Positions 23,440-34,504 are shown, counted from the stretch's first letter. The stretch: 64,000 nt of DNA from Isoetes taiwanensis (GCA_021234155.1 JAJEKV010000163.1:250001-314000), one strand, 5' to 3'. Translations and numbers: made by a program. Notes: a model not told the origin generated them from the sequence alone.

Positions 23440-23830
23440 TAGTTATAGAATGTTCTAGATGCTCATGGGCAAGCACCTCAGTCTAAAAATAGAAACTTCG
23501 TTAGAATTGTTGTACAGATCCAAAATAGACTGTTTTGGAATGTTCTAAATGCTCTGGGTAAGCACCTCAATCTAAAAATAGAAAGTTCTAAGAGAATCTA
23601 GGGGAATCTTCATGGATTGCACCGTAAGAACATGCAAAGTAGAACAATGCACCATAGAACGTATTAGAATGTTCTAGAATGTCTGAGATAGTTCTAGAAA
23701 GTTTTAGAACATTGTAAGCACCTTAATATAAAAATAGAAAGTTTAAAAATAGAAAGGTTTTTTAAGATTTTGCAAAGATCCACAATAGAATGTTTTAAAA
23801 TAAAGGTGTAGAACATAAATCTTGAAAAAA
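23440..23830. repeat. Remnant of the TTCTAGA/AAGCACCT repeat family
   Basis: Sequence such as GCTCATGGGCAAGCACCTCA and AAAAATAGAAAG matches the array at 2,460-2,960. It is the pre-existing host of the LINE that starts at 23,842 and continues beyond it at 30,714. Confidence 0.7.
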
Positions 23831-24426
23831 ATTGTTCTCGAACTAGTCAAAGAACATTTGAGGGACGATGGCGGAGGCGGGAGCGGGAGAACTCTACTGC
23901 TGTTACCCTAAGTCATGAGGTTCTTCACGATCTTGATCCAAGGTGAGAGATTCACCTGTGGGTGGCTTCAGGGTGAGAGTGCAAGATTGTGGGAATGTTT
24001 GGTATACCACGCATTCTTTCGGAAGAACCGCACGCCCATTTTCTCTCTGATCCCACGGAAGTAGAACTCGAATCTTGGCTAGGTGAGTTTGTGGGTGATA
24101 GGAATGCAGCGTCTGCATGTATCTCTTCGTTTGCTTGACCGCTCGTGGGTTGACAAAAAGAGGGTTGTAGTGAAAGTTCTGATTAAAGGTGTTGATTGAA
24201 AGATTGAAGGTTGTGATGGTTGCATGTTGTTACGGTAGTGCAAAAATCGAAAAATATAATAAAAAAGGGAAAAAGGGGTCAAAAAATCGGTGTAGGGGAG
24301 ACGGGGTAAGAGGATGTCCGGGGAAATACAAAGCATCCGATCGGATGGGACAGCCATTGGAAAGCGTCTTGACGCAGAGTGTCGGGGAAAAAAAAAAGGA
24401 AGTTAAAGGGTCGTGGAATGATGTGA

Positions 24427-26383
24427 ATGGGAATAATGCCAAATCGAAGAATTACAGGTGATCCGCCCGCATCTGAGCTTAAAAGGGATTTTAGGCAAAT
24501 CAAAGAAATCGCCGCTCATTTGGTCGCGGTGGAGAAGGGAGGGAAGGTGAAGGACTTCGTTGCTTTTGGAGATTTCCTCACTTCCTTATCAGATATGGTG
24601 AACACGAGGCGTTCCTCTGGAGTTGGCACCTTGCAGCGACAGAAGGAGGCCGTCAATCAAATTCTGGAGTATGCCAATCAGATCCAGGAGGACGTTAGAA
24701 AGGAGCTCTTAACTGAAAAAGTTCCGGCTTTCACTGGTAAGCCTCTCAGAAATGCTGCAGTAGAAAGTAAGCTTAAGTTTCTTAAATCCCGGGGGCTCAT
24801 AGGTTGTGTCCGGCATGAGGGGGTTCGGCTACAGTATATAAAAGGGGAACTTGAAAAAATGGAGCCTGGGGTAGTAGTCAATAGTATTTACTAGATAGAA
24901 TTCCCATTCTTCATGGTTGAATGTGGAAATGGCCGCACCCCAGCTTCCTTCTTAAACAGGGCACCATCACCAAAGCCAACACTCAATTCTTTTTCCAAAA
25001 GTGGTACCCTTCTTTCGATCCCCAGAACTTTTCCGAGCTATACCATCCGGCTTGGACCTCTCTTCATGGTCTCAATCCTATGTATTGGAATGAGCAATCT
25101 CTCGATTACTCTCTTCGGCCCACTTTGGAAATGTGATTAGTTGGGAAGTTTCACGGGATAAAGCTCCTAGAGTTTGGGCAATGATAGACCGCTTAAACCA
25201 ATTAGGGAGAGATCAAGTTTGTGGATTACTTTGGCAATCCCAAGGCTTTGAAACTTGCATGGGGACTTCCCAACCATGCCAAACATGTGGTATTAGGCTG
25301 CATGGAGGGAAAGTTTGCAAGGGTGAGGGTAGAGTTAAAGAAATCCTGCACAAACAAGACTCAGGAAATTTACAGGTTACTGGAAAACAGGATGAAGGAG
25401 TTTGGATCACTCCAAACAAGGGAAAGCAGGAAAGACACAGGCAGAATAAAAATGGTAGTGAGAAAAGAAAAAGAAGAAGACAGAAACTCAAAGAAGAGAA
25501 GGAAAAAGAAAAAATGAAGATGGATCTGGGGAGAACTCTTGAGAGGAAAACAAGGACAGAATGGAAGAAAAAAGTGCAATTTTTGGAAGATTCAGCCAAA
25601 GTCAAAGTCCTCTACAACCCTGATCCTAAAGGGAAAAGTATCTCTGTTGGGAGTGGACCCCAGGATACCTCTGAGGTGCCTAGATCCATGACCTTAACTA
25701 TAAGGGAGCCAAATCCACAGGGAAAGATTTATTCCTCCTCCTCGGATTCATCGGGAGACAAGGATGAGGGGGGACCCAGCTCTCCTAAACTTTTTTCTCT
25801 GGTAACCCAGAGCACAGACTCTCCTTTACCAGTTATGGAACTCTTTCCTAGAGAACCAAGATTGATTGTAACAGATCAATCCATGATTGAAAAGGAGGAC
25901 AAACAGAGGCTCCCGGAGACTGGATCAGAGAAGGGAAATGATGTGTCTTCCAACAGCATCCTATTGGCCCAAGAATCCAACGAACAGAAGGGATCTCTCA
26001 CAACGGGGGCAGATTCCTCTGTAGCAGAAGGGAATGAAATCCCACGCGGCAGGGAGGAGATTAAACAGCAGGGGTGCCCGATAACAGAGGTAGACTCCCC
26101 GACAACAGAGGGGAATGAAGCCCCATCTGGCAGAGAGGGGGATATTTTCAAGACACCAGCTGCCCAACTTAAAGAGCTGAGGGATCCCTCTTCTGCTTTA
26201 TCAGGCAAATTTTGGGATGATGAAGGTGGAAGTGACGAAGAGAATGAGTTCTCTAAGGAACAATCCTTTGTAACCCCTCCCTCGAGGTCAAGAGGAGACA
26301 AAAAGAAGGTCTATTCTACAAGAGAGAATGGGCCTATTGTTACCAAGTACCATTGCCAAATGAAGATTGTCTCCGGAATATGA
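24427..26383 (+). pseudogene. LINE-1 ORF1 (RNA-binding protein), frameshifted
   Basis: Three successive frames. 24,427-24,894 is a helix-rich N-terminal segment without a known domain. 24,921-25,136 reads FFFQKWYPSFDPQNF then SLHGLNPMYWNEQSL, resembling the DUF4283 fold of plant LINE ORF1. 25,133-26,383 (416 codons) holds a perfect CCHC zinc knuckle, CX2CX4HX4C, at residues 49-62, then a Lys/Glu-rich stretch and two imperfect repeats of about 23 residues (ADSSVAEGNEIPRGRE and VDSPTTEGNEAPSGRE). The product would bind the LINE RNA. The first frame may not begin at its nominal codon. Confidence 0.75.
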
Positions 26384-27225
26384 GAGGTATCAAGGGTCCC
26401 CCGAAAAAGGAAAAGGGCTCGATTGCTCTCAAAGAAATTAAGGCAGATATAGCCGCTTCAAGAACACAGGCTTCACCAGCTAGAAGCCTCCAATTTGGGG
26501 AATGGATATTCCCTAATGGTGAGTCCATTTGGGCTCCTGCTGATGGTACCAAAGGGGGTATCTGCATTACCTGGAATGGTTTGAAAAAAACAGGTTCCTT
26601 TTCTCATCCCTCTGGGAGATGGCAGGTTGCATTTCTGGAAGTGGAAAAAGAGCAGGTGGGTATCATAAATGTCTATGCATCTACCTCCCCTGAAGAAAGA
26701 GAAGAGCAATGGAAAAATATGACAGACTGGTTACAAAGACAGAGTATTGACAATTGGGTTTTGAGTGGTGACTTCAACAACACTCCTTCTTGGGATCAGA
26801 AGACAGGCAAAAAGATTAACATGTCAAAAGGGGAAAGGCACCAGTGGGATAAGCTAATTCATAGTTTCATTTACCATGCCCCATCCTCCTCCAATGCTTA
26901 TTCATGGTGTAACAAAAGAAAAGGTGCAGACAGAGTCTATTGCCTGTTGGATAGATATTATACCAACCTATCTTCCTTGGATGGATGGGATAACCTCACT
27001 GTAATCAATGATTGTAGCAATTCCATCTCGGACCACTATCCTCAGATTCTAGAAACGGGTCTTCTTCCCCAAAAAAGGATGGCTGATACCCCATTCAAAT
27101 TCAATGTTAGCTTCCTCAATAATAAAACCTTCTGTGATGATTTCACTAGGTTCTATTCTTCCCTGGCACCCATCAATGCAAGTGGATCAATGAAGGAATT
27201 CACATACACGGATGTAAGCGGATGA
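26341..27225 (+). pseudogene. LINE-1 ORF2 endonuclease domain (APE type)
   Basis: The frame opens with the NMRGIKGPPKKEK block, the L1-type WNxRGL start with Trp lost, followed by GGICITWN, IINVYAS, the metal-site block LSGDFNNTPSWDQK and the C-terminal SDHYPQ. These are the APE endonuclease landmarks in order; the canonical glutamate-bearing QET segment is degraded. It nicks target DNA to prime reverse transcription. The domain overlaps ORF1 by 31 bases in a different frame. The frame ends at 27,225 and reverse transcriptase continues in another frame. Confidence 0.88.
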
Positions 27226-27296
27226 AGAATTGGATTAAGCAATACAAAAGAGAGAGAATGGAGTAAGAAAAAAAACAGGAAAAGAATGAAATATAC

Positions 27297-28852
27297 ATGG
27301 AGATGAAAGTAGTTCGACAAAGTCTTTTCATAGATAAAGACAATTCACAATTACAGCAGAGGGAAGAAATTCTTGAAAGGAAGGTGAAGCTGATTGAAGA
27401 GTATGAAGCAAAGAGTCTGGCTATCAAAAACAGAAGTTTATACATCAATCACATGGATGATTGCAACTCTAAATTCTTTTTTAGAGCTGCCAAAAGCAGA
27501 TTGATGAATAATGGTATTGTTTCTGTAAAGAATGATAGTCATCAGGAGATATCCAAGCAGAAGGATATCCAGAATTTCTTCTTCACCAAGTACAAGGACC
27601 TTTTTGCAGCCAAACAAACAGACAGTAACAAAATGTTGGAATTCTTTGATTACCTTGGCCCTAAAGAATATAAATGATAGCCACCTTCTGGAGACACCAA
27701 TGGAGGAAGAGATCCTGAAAATCATCAAGTGTATGGCCCATGGCAAAAGCCCTGGGCCAGATGGGTTTCCTCCAGAATTTATGAGCACTTCTGGACCTTA
27801 GTTGGCAAAGATCTTACCTCGTTTGTTCAAGGTGCATGGCGGCGGGAGAAATTACACCGGTTTGTAAATCTTTGGGTTAATTGCTTTAGTTCCCAAGGTG
27901 GACAAGCCTGCTACCTTCTCGGATTGGAGACCCATCTCGTTGACAAATGTTACATACAAAATTGTAGCCAAGATATTTGCCAACAGACTCAAGAAAGTCC
28001 TGCAGGAGAAAATAAGCAATGTTCAATCTGGCTTTCTTCCTGGGAGAAGCATTCTTGATAACTTCATTGGGGCCTATGAAGGGCTCCATTGGAATAGATT
28101 CTCTAATCAGAAATGTGTACTTCTGAAACTTGATTTTAGAAGAGCTTATGACACTATTCATTGGAACTTTCTCAATAGGGCTATGAGTCAACTCGGATTC
28201 TCCAAAGCGAGTTATAGATAAGATAACAGGTTTCAATGCTACGGGATGCTCGGCCAGGTGCTAATAAATGGTTCCCCCCTCCTCTTTTTGAGTGTAAAGA
28301 GGGGTTAGGCAGAGGTTGTCCTCTGGCCCCTTACCTCTTTCTTATTGTAGCCGAGATGGTCACAAGGATTATTCTAAGAATGCAACAAGATGGCGAATTA
28401 GCGCCTCAATTTACTGTGGCAAATGAATCCTTGTCAGTGATGCAGTATGCAAGATGACACGTTTGTATTCTTAAAGGAGCAAGGAGACAGCATACCAAAT
28501 TTTCTTGCAGCCATGGACTTGTTTGGGAAAGCGTCAGGGGTCTTTGTTAAATAAAGATAAATGTGCAATTGTCTCTGATAGTTCAGAAAGTTATATTCAA
28601 GGAATCAAAGTGTGTGGACATCATTCTGCAACTAAGTTATTGGGTTTACCCCTGGCATTAAACATGAGCCTTCATGGCCTGTGGGAACCCATTGTGGCTA
28701 AAATAAAGAAGAAATTGCAGGTGTATCCCAAAACTTTATCTCTGGCTGGGAGAGTGGAAATAATAAACAATGTTATAGCTAGTTCACATGTTTTCTTCTC
28801 ATCAGCCATAATAGCGAATAAGAAGTCTTACCAAGAGCGGAATCTATCATGA
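27297..28852 (+). pseudogene. LINE-1 ORF2 reverse transcriptase domain
   Basis: Four frames together cover the RT: MDDCNSKFFFRAAK (27,452), MAHGKSPGPDGFPPEF (27,733), FSDWRPISLTNVTYK and QSGFLPGRSILDN (27,898-28,221) with LLKLDFRRAYDTIHW (the first catalytic Asp), then GLGRGCPLAPYLF and SVMQYA (28,290-28,450). The catalytic YADD is split by one extra A at about 28,452, after which DDTFVFLKEQ continues in the next frame. Later KLLGLPL and LSLAGRVEIINNV mark the thumb. The protein family polymerises DNA from the nicked target. Confidence 0.9.
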
Positions 28853-30124
28853 GGGAGTTCATTTGGCAAGGATCACATATGGTTGGATGGCACTTAACTT
28901 TGCCAAAGAAAAAAGGTGGACTTGGATGTAAAGATCTCTTTCTTCAGGCACAGGCCCTTGCTGCAAAATTGGTTTGGAGAACAATAACTACTCATTCAAA
29001 ATCCCCAGCCCTTCTTCTGACAAATTTCTGGCTCAGTAAAACTACTTTGGTTGGTAGCCCTTCTACTCCCCATCATATTCTCGGATTACATTTTCTATCG
29101 CCTTGATCCAGTCCGTACATCCCAGATCATGAGGAGGATTATACAAGCTTGGAGCAGGGGTTTTCCATTTTGCTTCAAAGCTCAGCCAATCAATAAAATC
29201 TCAGATGAGTTCAATTTTTTCTGGCATCAAGGACTCACACATGAGAATGATGGGTGTTTAGCACTGAAACATCCTAGGAAGTATAAGGAGTGGAGGCTCA
29301 AAGGGTTAGATACAATTGGCAGTATGTCAAATGGGCCAGTATGGAAAACTTGGCAGGAAGTATCTAGTCTGGTGAGGGGCTCTGTTTGTAACAAAAATAT
29401 TTACAATGCCTTGACCCAACACCCTAAGGGAGCAGGGAATGTGGAAAGAGGACACAATTGGACTCTGGATGATAAAGGCTATAAGGTAGCCAAGGTCTAT
29501 TCACTTCTGCTGAATTCCCAAGAGACAAAGGTCTCTAGACAATGGGGCTGCCCGGAAATTGATGCTATTTGTGTCATTCAAAAAGGATGGAAGATACAGA
29601 GTGCCAAGAAAACTATCTTGTTCAGGTGGCTTCTTTTGAACAAAAGTCTGAAAGCTAATGCATACCGAGCAAATTTAACAATCAAGTTTCAGATAGGTGT
29701 CCTTTAGGCTGTGGCCAAGCTGAAACCTCAACTCATATCTTCATTTGCCCATGGCTTATCCCTTTTTGGCAGTGGATTCATGCATTTATTGGATTTACTC
29801 CAGCTAGTGAACCAGATCTGTTTGCCTTCCTCTCCTCTGGCTCCTCCTTCATGAGTACAGTAAGAACCTTGTGTTTGTGGGCAATTTGGAAACATAGGAA
29901 TGGAGTGGCCATCAATCACTACTCCAGACATAAATTCCATCAAAACTACTCTTCAACTGGAGTTGGCTGATGCAGCCATGGCACACAGATTGCTTAAGGG
30001 CTCTAATTATGACAGAAATTGGGATGTTCTAGGCTCCTATCAGGGGTTCTACTCTTTCTTTACATTGTATTTTAACAAACTCTCTGATGTGGATGACAGA
30101 GTACCTGGTCAGGAAACACCATGA
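28849..30124 (+). pseudogene. LINE-1 ORF2 C-terminal region with zinc-binding (zf-RVT-like) segment
   Basis: Frames 28,849-29,106 (LTLPKKKGGLGCKDL) and 29,051-29,707 continue the ORF2 tail. Around 29,698-29,760 the text CPLGCGQAETSTHIF followed by CPW is the Cys/His cluster found at the end of plant LINE ORF2. The last frame, to 30,124, ends ...GFYSFFTLYFNKLSDVDD. LINE-2 has the matching phrase GFYSFF near its own 3' end, showing that both belong to one clade. Confidence 0.82.
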
Positions 30125-30452
30125 AGGCGGGCATTACAGGGAGGTCCCCGAAGGAACGAAGCCTTTAGCACATCAGGAAGTCCTTGAAGCTCTGCTGTGG
30201 GTAAAAACAGAAGTTATTATGGTGAAGACACTGAAACGGGTGTTAGCTGATGCGGATATTTGGGAGTTCAAGCATGAACTCAAGAACTATTTCGAACAGA
30301 AGCTTGGTATTTGTGAATCATGCATGGATTCGTGGATACTTCACATTCTGGACTCTTCTGCTTATGGAGCCGTGGAACTGGATTATCTCCTCTCTAAGTA
30401 CACTGATCAAGCCTTTGCCATCATTACTCTTGATGGTGTGATGGATGACTGA
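30087..30452 (+). CDS. Extra 3' ORF (ORF3) of LINE-1, function unknown
   Basis: An ATG-initiated frame of 121 codons overlaps the end of ORF2 by 38 bases and ends about 230 bases before the poly(A) tail. It is free of stops and encodes a soluble, acidic, helix-prone protein (HQEVLEALLWVKTEVIMVKT, LADADIWEFKHELKNYFEQK, two Cys close together in ICESCMDSW). I recognise no domain. LINE-2, the relative at 34,932-40,913, has only about 300 bases after GFYSFF and no counterpart. It may be an acquired gene piece or a lineage-specific accessory ORF. Confidence 0.5.
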   Translation: MWMTEYLVRKHHEGGHYREVPEGTKPLAHQEVLEALLWVKTEVIMVKTLKRVLADADIWEFKHELKNYFEQKLGICESCMDSWILHILDSSAYGAVELDYLLSKYTDQAFAIITLDGVMDD

Positions 30453-30713
30453 GGAGGCAGAGGAACTTCTGATCGACTTTTTGGACTTAATGCTTTTACT
30501 ATAGTTATATTTGCAATTACTTTATGCTTCCAATCTTAAAACAGTGTTTTAAATTCTGAAGTATTTCCTCCTTTGGAGAGTTGGGCCAATTTTGACAAAG
30601 TCATGGTCTGTATAGCAGGGTTTACCCTGCCCTTTTGTATTACTATGTTCATCATGTAATATAATACTTCTGCCGTTTCCTCAAAAAAAAAAAAAAAAAA
30701 AAATTGTTCTCGA

Positions 30714-31110
30714 TGCTCATCGGCAAGCACCTCAGTCTAAAAATAGAAAGTTTTCTAGAAATGTTGCACAGATCCAAAATAGATTGTTCTGAAAGGTTCT
30801 AAATGCTCATGTAGGACGCATTAAATTTAATGCGTCGTACGATGCATTGTTCCAGTTTTAGCATGTTCTTACAGTGCGAGGTCCTATCGTGCTCTAGATA
30901 CCCAATGATTCTACTGAGATTCTCTTGTGGTTCCTCTATATTCTTCAAGATTCTATGTACTAGATTCCTTTAGCGTTCATGAAGATCCCTATGAAGATTC
31001 CTTTAGATTCTCTTAGAATCTATTTTGATTGAGGTGCTTACCTATAAGCATTTAGAATCTTCTAGAACAATCTATTTTGGATCTCTGCAACATTTCTAAA
31101 AAACTTTCTA
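30714..31110. repeat. Repeat-family remnant, partly in reverse orientation
   Basis: The first 100 bases continue the LINE-1 target repeat. From about 30,820 the text GTTCCAGTTTTAGCATGTTC and AAGATTCCTTTAGATTC is the reverse complement of the composite-unit tail and GAATCTAAGG block. The 30,840-31,100 segment recurs at 42,111-42,360. Confidence 0.7.
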
Positions 31111-31350
31111 ACTTTACCCACGGCCCGCTGCCATGTGGATGTACCTACCTTGTGTCTGACGGGCCATGTTTGTTGCACGTGTTTTTGCTCTCGCATCCCT
31201 TTTCAGGGTATGGGGTAGATTGAGGGGATGCAAGGCTCCTCTGGTTCCTTTATCACTGGGATGGCCATGGAAATATGAAGGGAGGTTATTAAGGATGGCT
31301 AAAGGATTGTGGAAGGCTCAACTAGATTGAAAGATAGCTTTTAAATGTAA
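31111..31350. other. Short unassigned stretch
   Basis: No gene, repeat or motif I can support; it separates two repeat modules. Confidence 0.3.
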
Positions 31351-31351
31351 A

Positions 31352-31430
31352 TGATGCCCGCCCTCAATGGTTGGTACCCGGGGGGGGAGGTCAATCTTGT
31401 GGGGGGAGGTTCGATTCTGGCTATCGTCGA
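31352..31430 (+). repeat. tRNA-like block of the second SINE-like family
   Basis: Starts GATGCCCGCCCTCAATGGTT (A-box region) with B-box-like GGTTCGATTC at 31,408-31,417. It is the plus-strand relative of 7,539-7,604. Confidence 0.4.
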
Positions 31431-31507
31431 AATTCTTTTTGGATGCATGTGGATTGAAGTAGTTCTTACACTTAACTATATGAAACATAATTTACTTAAT
31501 GAATCAA

Positions 31508-31735
31508 TGCCTAGTCTAGTGGTTAGAGTGGAGGGCTTATTACTAGGGTTCAAATCCCTCAAACAACATAAAAATTTTCAAAAGCCTCTCCTTAAAATTT
31601 GTTACCAACGCCGGAGCATGCAATGTGAGCCATAGGATCCGTGACCAAGGATTAGGATCAATCTGGACCGTATGATCACGTAGGATATGTCTAAAGCAAC
31701 ATGAATTGTACGATCTTGGATCGGCGATCAAGATA
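31508..31735 (+). repeat. tRNA-like SINE-type element, sense orientation
   Basis: The clearest member of the GGTCTAGTGG family: A box TAGTCTAGTGG at 31,512-31,522 and B box GGTTCAAATCC at 31,547-31,557, spaced as in a tRNA gene. It is followed by AAACAACATAAAAATTTT and then GATCCTACGG-type text in reverse complement. It shows that the tRNA-like block reads out of, and is transcribed away from, the TTCTAGAA module in the composite units. Confidence 0.55.
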
Positions 31736-31739
31736 ACAT

Positions 31740-33235
31740 ATATATGTTTTTGTAAGGACCGGTGCGATCCGACCGTCAATGCGAGATCCTATGGCACACG
31801 TCGCTCGGGGACACATCCTACAGCCCAGATGGCTTGGGGGTTGTCAGCCGATCCTATGGCTCATCTTGATTTGATCTGATCCTACGGCCCAGATGGCTTG
31901 GGAGTTTGTATCAGCCTATCCTACGGCTCATGTTGAGTTGATCTGATCCTACGGTCAAGATGGCTTGGGAGTTTATATGTAATAGATTCTACGGTCCAGG
32001 TTGATTTGATCCTGATTATCGAACTGATATCCTACAGCTCACGTTGCTTTGAGCCACATCATATGGCTCACATGGCTTTGGGAATTATATATAATAGATC
32101 CTACAGTTTAGGTTGTTGTTGATCCTGATCGTCGATCCGAGATCCTACAACTTATGTTACTTTAGATTTTTGCCACGTGGCGCGATCTTGGCCCTTGATC
32201 GGATCAAGATCCTACGGCTCATGTTGAATGCTCGACCTTGAGGAGAGGCTTTTAAAAAATTTTATGTTATGTGGAGGATTTAAACCTTGGATATTGCCTT
32301 CCAAGCCCCCATTCTAACCACCAAACCAAGCATTAATTTATTAAACTAAATATACTTTGAATATACTTAAGGGCAATGACTTAATTAATGTTCTAAAATG
32401 TTTTAGATAGTTCTACTTTGAATATACTTAAGGGCAATGACTTAATTAATGTTCTAAATTAGATAGTGCTAGAAAGAAAGCTAAAAAACTCTACAAAGTT
32501 CTAGAATCTTCTACATAGCTCTAGAATGCTCCAAGATCTCCTAGAAAGTTCTATAAAGTTTTAGAATATGAGAGAATCTAGAGGGGAATCTAAGGGAATC
32601 CTTGTAGAAAGTGTTCCAAAATGTCGTAGAAAGTAATGTTCTAGAATGTTCTAGAAAGTTCTAGAATGTAAAGGAGTCCAGGAGAATCTAAGAAAATCTC
32701 ATAAAATTTAAGGGAATCTAAGAAAATATTCATAAGTCTAAGGGAATCTCTTAAAATCTAGGGGAATCTAATGAAATCTTCATAAAATATAAGAGAATCT
32801 AAGGGAATCTTGATGAAATCTTAGAGTATCTATGGGAATCTTCATAGAATCTATTTGAATCTCATATAATGTACGGGAACCTAAGGCAATCTCATAAAAT
32901 CTAAAGGGATCTAAGGGAATCTAAGGGGATCTAAGGCATGCTTCATAAAATCTTGGAGAATCTAACGGAATTTAATGGAATCTAGAGGGAATCTTTATAA
33001 AATGCAAGGAACCTCATAAAATCTAAGGGAATCTAATAAAATCTTATAAAATCTAGAGGAATCATCACGAAACCTTTGAGAATCTAAGAGAACTTTGGTA
33101 GAATCTTAGAGAATGTATCAATGTAGAGAAATCTCAAGAGATTCTTTGAGAATCTAGAGCATGACCGGAACTTGCACCGTAAGAACATTTTAAACCTGGA
33201 ACAATGCGTCGTAGGACGGATTAAATTTCTTGTCT
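31740..33235. repeat. Composite tandem unit 3
   Basis: GATCCTACGG block (31,740-32,230), antisense tRNA-like block (32,276-32,328), TTCTAGAA block with a local duplication of about 46 bp (32,345-32,460), GAATCTAAGG block (32,690-33,110) and the tail GGAACAATGCGTCG near 33,200. Followed head-to-tail by unit 4. Confidence 0.8.
32639..32666. promoter_or_regulatory. Six-unit heat-shock-element match
   Basis: Six alternating TTC and GAA triplets, each separated by two bases (TTCTAGAATGTTCTAGAA continuing AGTTCTAGAA), form an uninterrupted 28-bp HSF-type site. A five-unit run stands at 33,920-33,942 in unit 4. Match to the consensus is exact; function is inference. Confidence 0.55.
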
Positions 33236-34480
33236 AACATATATATGTTCTTATAAGGATCAGTGCAATCCGACCGTCGATCCTACGGTCGAGATGGCTT
33301 GGGAGTTTATATGTAATAGATCCTACGGTCCAGGTTGATTTGATCCCAATCATCGATTCGAGATCCTACGGCTCACGTTGCTTTGAGCAACATCCTATGG
33401 CTCACATGGCTTTGGGAATTATATGTAATAGATCCTACAGTTTAGGTTGTTGTTGATCCTTATCGTCGATCCGAGATCCTACGGCTCACGTTGCTTTAGA
33501 GTTTTGCCACATGGCGCGATCTTGGCCCTTGATCGGATTCAGATCCTACGGCTCTAAATGCTTGGCCCTTAATAAGAGGATACTAAAAATTTTTATGTTG
33601 CATGGGAAATTTGAACCTTGGTCATTGCCCTTCAAGCCTGCCATTCTAACCACCAGATCAAGCATTAATTCACTAAAACATTACTTTGAATATACTTAAG
33701 AACAATTACTTAATTAATGTTCTAAAATGTTTTAGAAAGTTCTAGAATGTTCTAGAAAGTTAGAAAACCCTGGAAAATTCTAGAATCTTCTACATAGCTC
33801 TAGAATGCTACAAAGTTCTACAAAGTTCTAAAAAGTTTTAGAATATGAGAGAATCTAGAGGGGAATCTAAGAAATCTTTCTAGACAGTGTTCTAGAATGT
33901 CATAGAAAGTAAATTCCTAGAATGTTCTAGAAAGTTCTAGAATGTAAAGGAGTCCAGGAGAATCTAAGGGAATCTAAGAAAATCTCATGAAATGTAACAG
34001 AATCTAAGAAAATATTCATAAGTCTAAGAGAATCTCTTAAAATCTAGGGGAATCTAAGGGAATCTTGATGATATCTTAGAGTATCTAGGGGAATCTTCAT
34101 AGAATCTATTTGAATCCCATATAATGTAAGGGAACCTAGGGCAATCTCATAAAATCTAAAGGGATCTAAGGGAATTTAAGAGGATCTAAGACAATCTTCA
34201 TAAAATCTTGGGGAATCTAGGGTAATCTAATGGAATCTAGAGGGAATCTTCATAGAATGCAAGGAACCTCATAAAATCTAATGGAATCTTATAAAATTTA
34301 GAGGAATCATCATGAAACCTTTGAGAATCTAAGAGAACCTTGATAGAATCTTAGAGAAAGTATCAATGTAGAGAAATCTCAAGAGATTCTTTGGGAATCT
34401 AGGGCATGACATGAACTTGCACCATAGGAACATGTTAAACATGGAACAATGCGCCGTAGGGTGGATTAAATTTCTTGTAT
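33236..34480. repeat. Composite tandem unit 4
   Basis: Same module order as unit 3 with antisense tRNA-like block at 33,607-33,660, TTCTAGAA block 33,715-33,945, GAATCTAAGG block to about 34,400, and tail GGAACAATGCGCCG near 34,445. Tail-to-tail distance to unit 3 is about 1.245 kb. Confidence 0.8.
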
Positions 34481-34495
34481 GTATGTATGTATGTA
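34477..34495. repeat. (TATG)n microsatellite
   Basis: Four to five tandem TATG copies at the end of composite unit 4, at the point where array orientation reverses. Confidence 0.8.
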
Positions 34496-34504
34496 AGAAA
34501 TTTA

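Larger units (their letters stand above)
23842..30702 (+). mobile_element. LINE-1: L1-clade non-LTR retrotransposon, near full length
   Basis: The element is bounded by the 11-bp direct repeat ATTGTTCTCGA (23,831-23,841 and 30,703-30,713) and ends in a 20-A tail (30,683-30,702). Order: 5' UTR (23,842-24,426), ORF1 with zinc knuckle, endonuclease, reverse transcriptase, C-terminal zinc-binding region and an extra 3' ORF. Multiple frameshifts make it non-autonomous now. The flanks join perfectly into the AAGCACCTCAGTCTAAAAAT repeat family, which confirms both borders. No RNase H domain is seen. Confidence 0.93.

Noticed and set aside
24189-24461. Plus-strand frame at the LINE-1 5' end as a separate gene
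   Set aside because: Lies in the LINE 5' UTR, no domain, and overlaps the better-supported ORF1 in another frame.
31508-31560. Possible functional tRNA gene
   Set aside because: A and B boxes fit, but the 5' and 3' ends do not pair as an acceptor stem and no anticodon arm is convincing; better explained as a SINE-like head.
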